NCBI RefSeq assembly: GCF_019402645.1
Contig: NZ_VKKS01000001.1
Location: 186,001-250,000, forward strand
DNA from: Morganella morganii
Lineage (GTDB): Bacteria; Pseudomonadota; Gammaproteobacteria; Enterobacterales; Enterobacteriaceae
Direction: 5' to 3'
Length of the DNA stretch: 64,000 bases
The translations under genes were made by a program, and so were the position numbers. The notes beneath the pieces are model-generated. The model did not search any database. It was not told the origin of the DNA and saw nothing but the letters and a program-made list of their open reading frames with translations. Shown in pieces: positions 63,385 to 64,000 of this stretch (the first letter of the stretch is position 1; each line of letters opens with the position of its first letter).

Positions 63385-64000
63385 TCACTTTTTCCTTTCC
63401 GGCTGTTCGTGCGGGAACTATTCTTTCCGCTGATATCTGCACTGATTGTACCGTTGTCACTCTCAGCCAGGTCACGAACCTGCTCACAAATCCGGCGGAA
63501 AAGCGTAGTGAGACGCGGAATGTCCTCTTCTTCAGTATCACTGAGTGCCAGACGGCGGGCAAAAACATCATCCGGTGTCAGTTCATTCAGGGTTTCGCGC
63601 AGGGCTTCGCTGTTGTCTGCGGTTATCTGTCTGCGCTCACGCCGCAGCAGGAGCACTTCAGCGGCCAGCGGTTCTGTCAGTGTCTGAATACGTTTCTGAA
63701 TATCCGGCAGATAATCCCGCCCGGCTATTTCGATATCCAGCCAGACCGGCTGTGTGTGTTCATCACGGGGCGGGAACTGTTCAAGTGCCTGACTGACAGC
63801 GCTCAGGTCGCCTTTCAGACAGACCATCGGCTGAAAACAGGGAACAGGCACCGCATCAATCGCCGTTATGCTGCTATTATCCAGGGTCAGCAGGAAGACA
63901 CTTTTTTCCTGCACGGATTCATCAAAACTGAGCGGGACAGGGGAACCGCTGTAACGGATGGTGCCGCTGTCGCCGATGGATTGTGCGCGGTGAATATGCC
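63381..64000 (-). CDS. sbcD: Exonuclease subunit SbcD (Mre11-like), partial
   Basis: 3' part of the nuclease subunit; the 5' end is beyond the right edge of the window. The visible frame starts with [24 protein letters not shown] residues, where the GHIH metal-binding string closes the Mre11-like phosphodiesterase domain, and goes on through the capping domain (about 205 residues in all). The tail is Ser/Lys-rich. The stop codon overlaps the sbcC start, so the genes are translationally coupled. Confidence 0.95.
   Translation of the reverse strand, partial: HIHRAQSIGDSGTIRYSGSPVPLSFDESVQEKSVFLLTLDNSSITAIDAVPVPCFQPMVCLKGDLSAVSQALEQFPPRDEHTQPVWLDIEIAGRDYLPDIQKRIQTLTEPLAAEVLLLRRERRQITADNSEALRETLNELTPDDVFARRLALSDTEEEDIPRLTTLFRRICEQVRDLAESDNGTISADISGKNSSRTNSRKGKSE

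Overview
The window looks like chromosomal DNA of a member of the Morganellaceae, most probably Morganella (M. morganii or a close relative). The strongest evidence is a class C beta-lactamase with its divergent regulator (ampR-ampC), closely resembling the DHA family whose known source is the M. morganii chromosome. It lies directly downstream of the hydrogenase gene hybF, the same neighbour carried along in mobilised DHA loci. Most other genes are enterobacterial housekeeping genes in blocks that match E. coli gene order, with rearranged junctions between blocks. Species assignment is inference; no database was searched.

Layout. 1-4.2 kb: zapG (partial), zapE, rplM-rpsI, sspA-sspB. 4.5-10.4 kb: glutamate synthase gltBD on the minus strand. 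11.1-15.0 kb: arcB, the small RNA arcZ antisense to the arcB 3' flank, elbB and mtgA. 15.3-19.6 kb: the minus-strand lpoA-yraN-diaA-dolP cluster, divergent from rsmI. 19.7-20.1 kb: RNase P RNA. 20.1-25.3 kb: a yha/yqj stress block (yhaK, yhaJ, yqjF, yqjK, yqjE, yqjD, yqjA) with an inserted glycosyltransferase. 25.6-31.5 kb: an accessory stretch with a VirK/YbjX-like protein, a PLP decarboxylase, an NSS-family amino-acid transporter and a decayed autotransporter. 32.3-38.6 kb: the hydrogenase-2 operon hybOABCDEF. 38.6-40.7 kb: ampR/ampC. 40.8-42.0 kb: an AT-rich island with an orphan membrane protein next to tRNA-Ile2. 42.2-46.3 kb: rpsU-dnaG-rpoD. 46.8-49.9 kb: tsaD, plsY, folB, uppP. 50.2-53.4 kb: hypB-hypD-hypE. 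53.8-55.3 kb: yedE-yedF. 55.3-56.7 kb: a TetR/DAPG-hydrolase-like pair. 56.8-64.0 kb: rdgC, mak, a nitroreductase, sbcC and sbcD (partial).

The most striking element is a complete transcription attenuator between the PLP decarboxylase and the transporter. A 16-codon leader peptide has five leucine codons (three are CTA) in its second half. Four RNA segments after them can form 1:2, 2:3 and 3:4 pairings, and 3:4 is an intrinsic terminator. This suggests the transporter is controlled by leucine supply and that the cassette handles leucine or related amino acids. Other regulatory candidates are a short hairpin leader ending in a terminator 9 bases before yedE, a four-repeat Pho-box-like array before uppP, DnaA boxes in the rpsU/tsaD promoter region, an exact FNR box before hybO, and a perfect inverted-repeat operator between the tetR-like gene and its neighbour.

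Hydrogenase genes are split over two loci: structural genes, hybD, hybE and hybF (hypA) at 32-38 kb, and hypBDE at 50-53 kb. No hypC/hybG or hypF is present in the window. HypB carries a very large histidine-rich region. LpoA appears to lack much of its N-terminal TPR-like domain.
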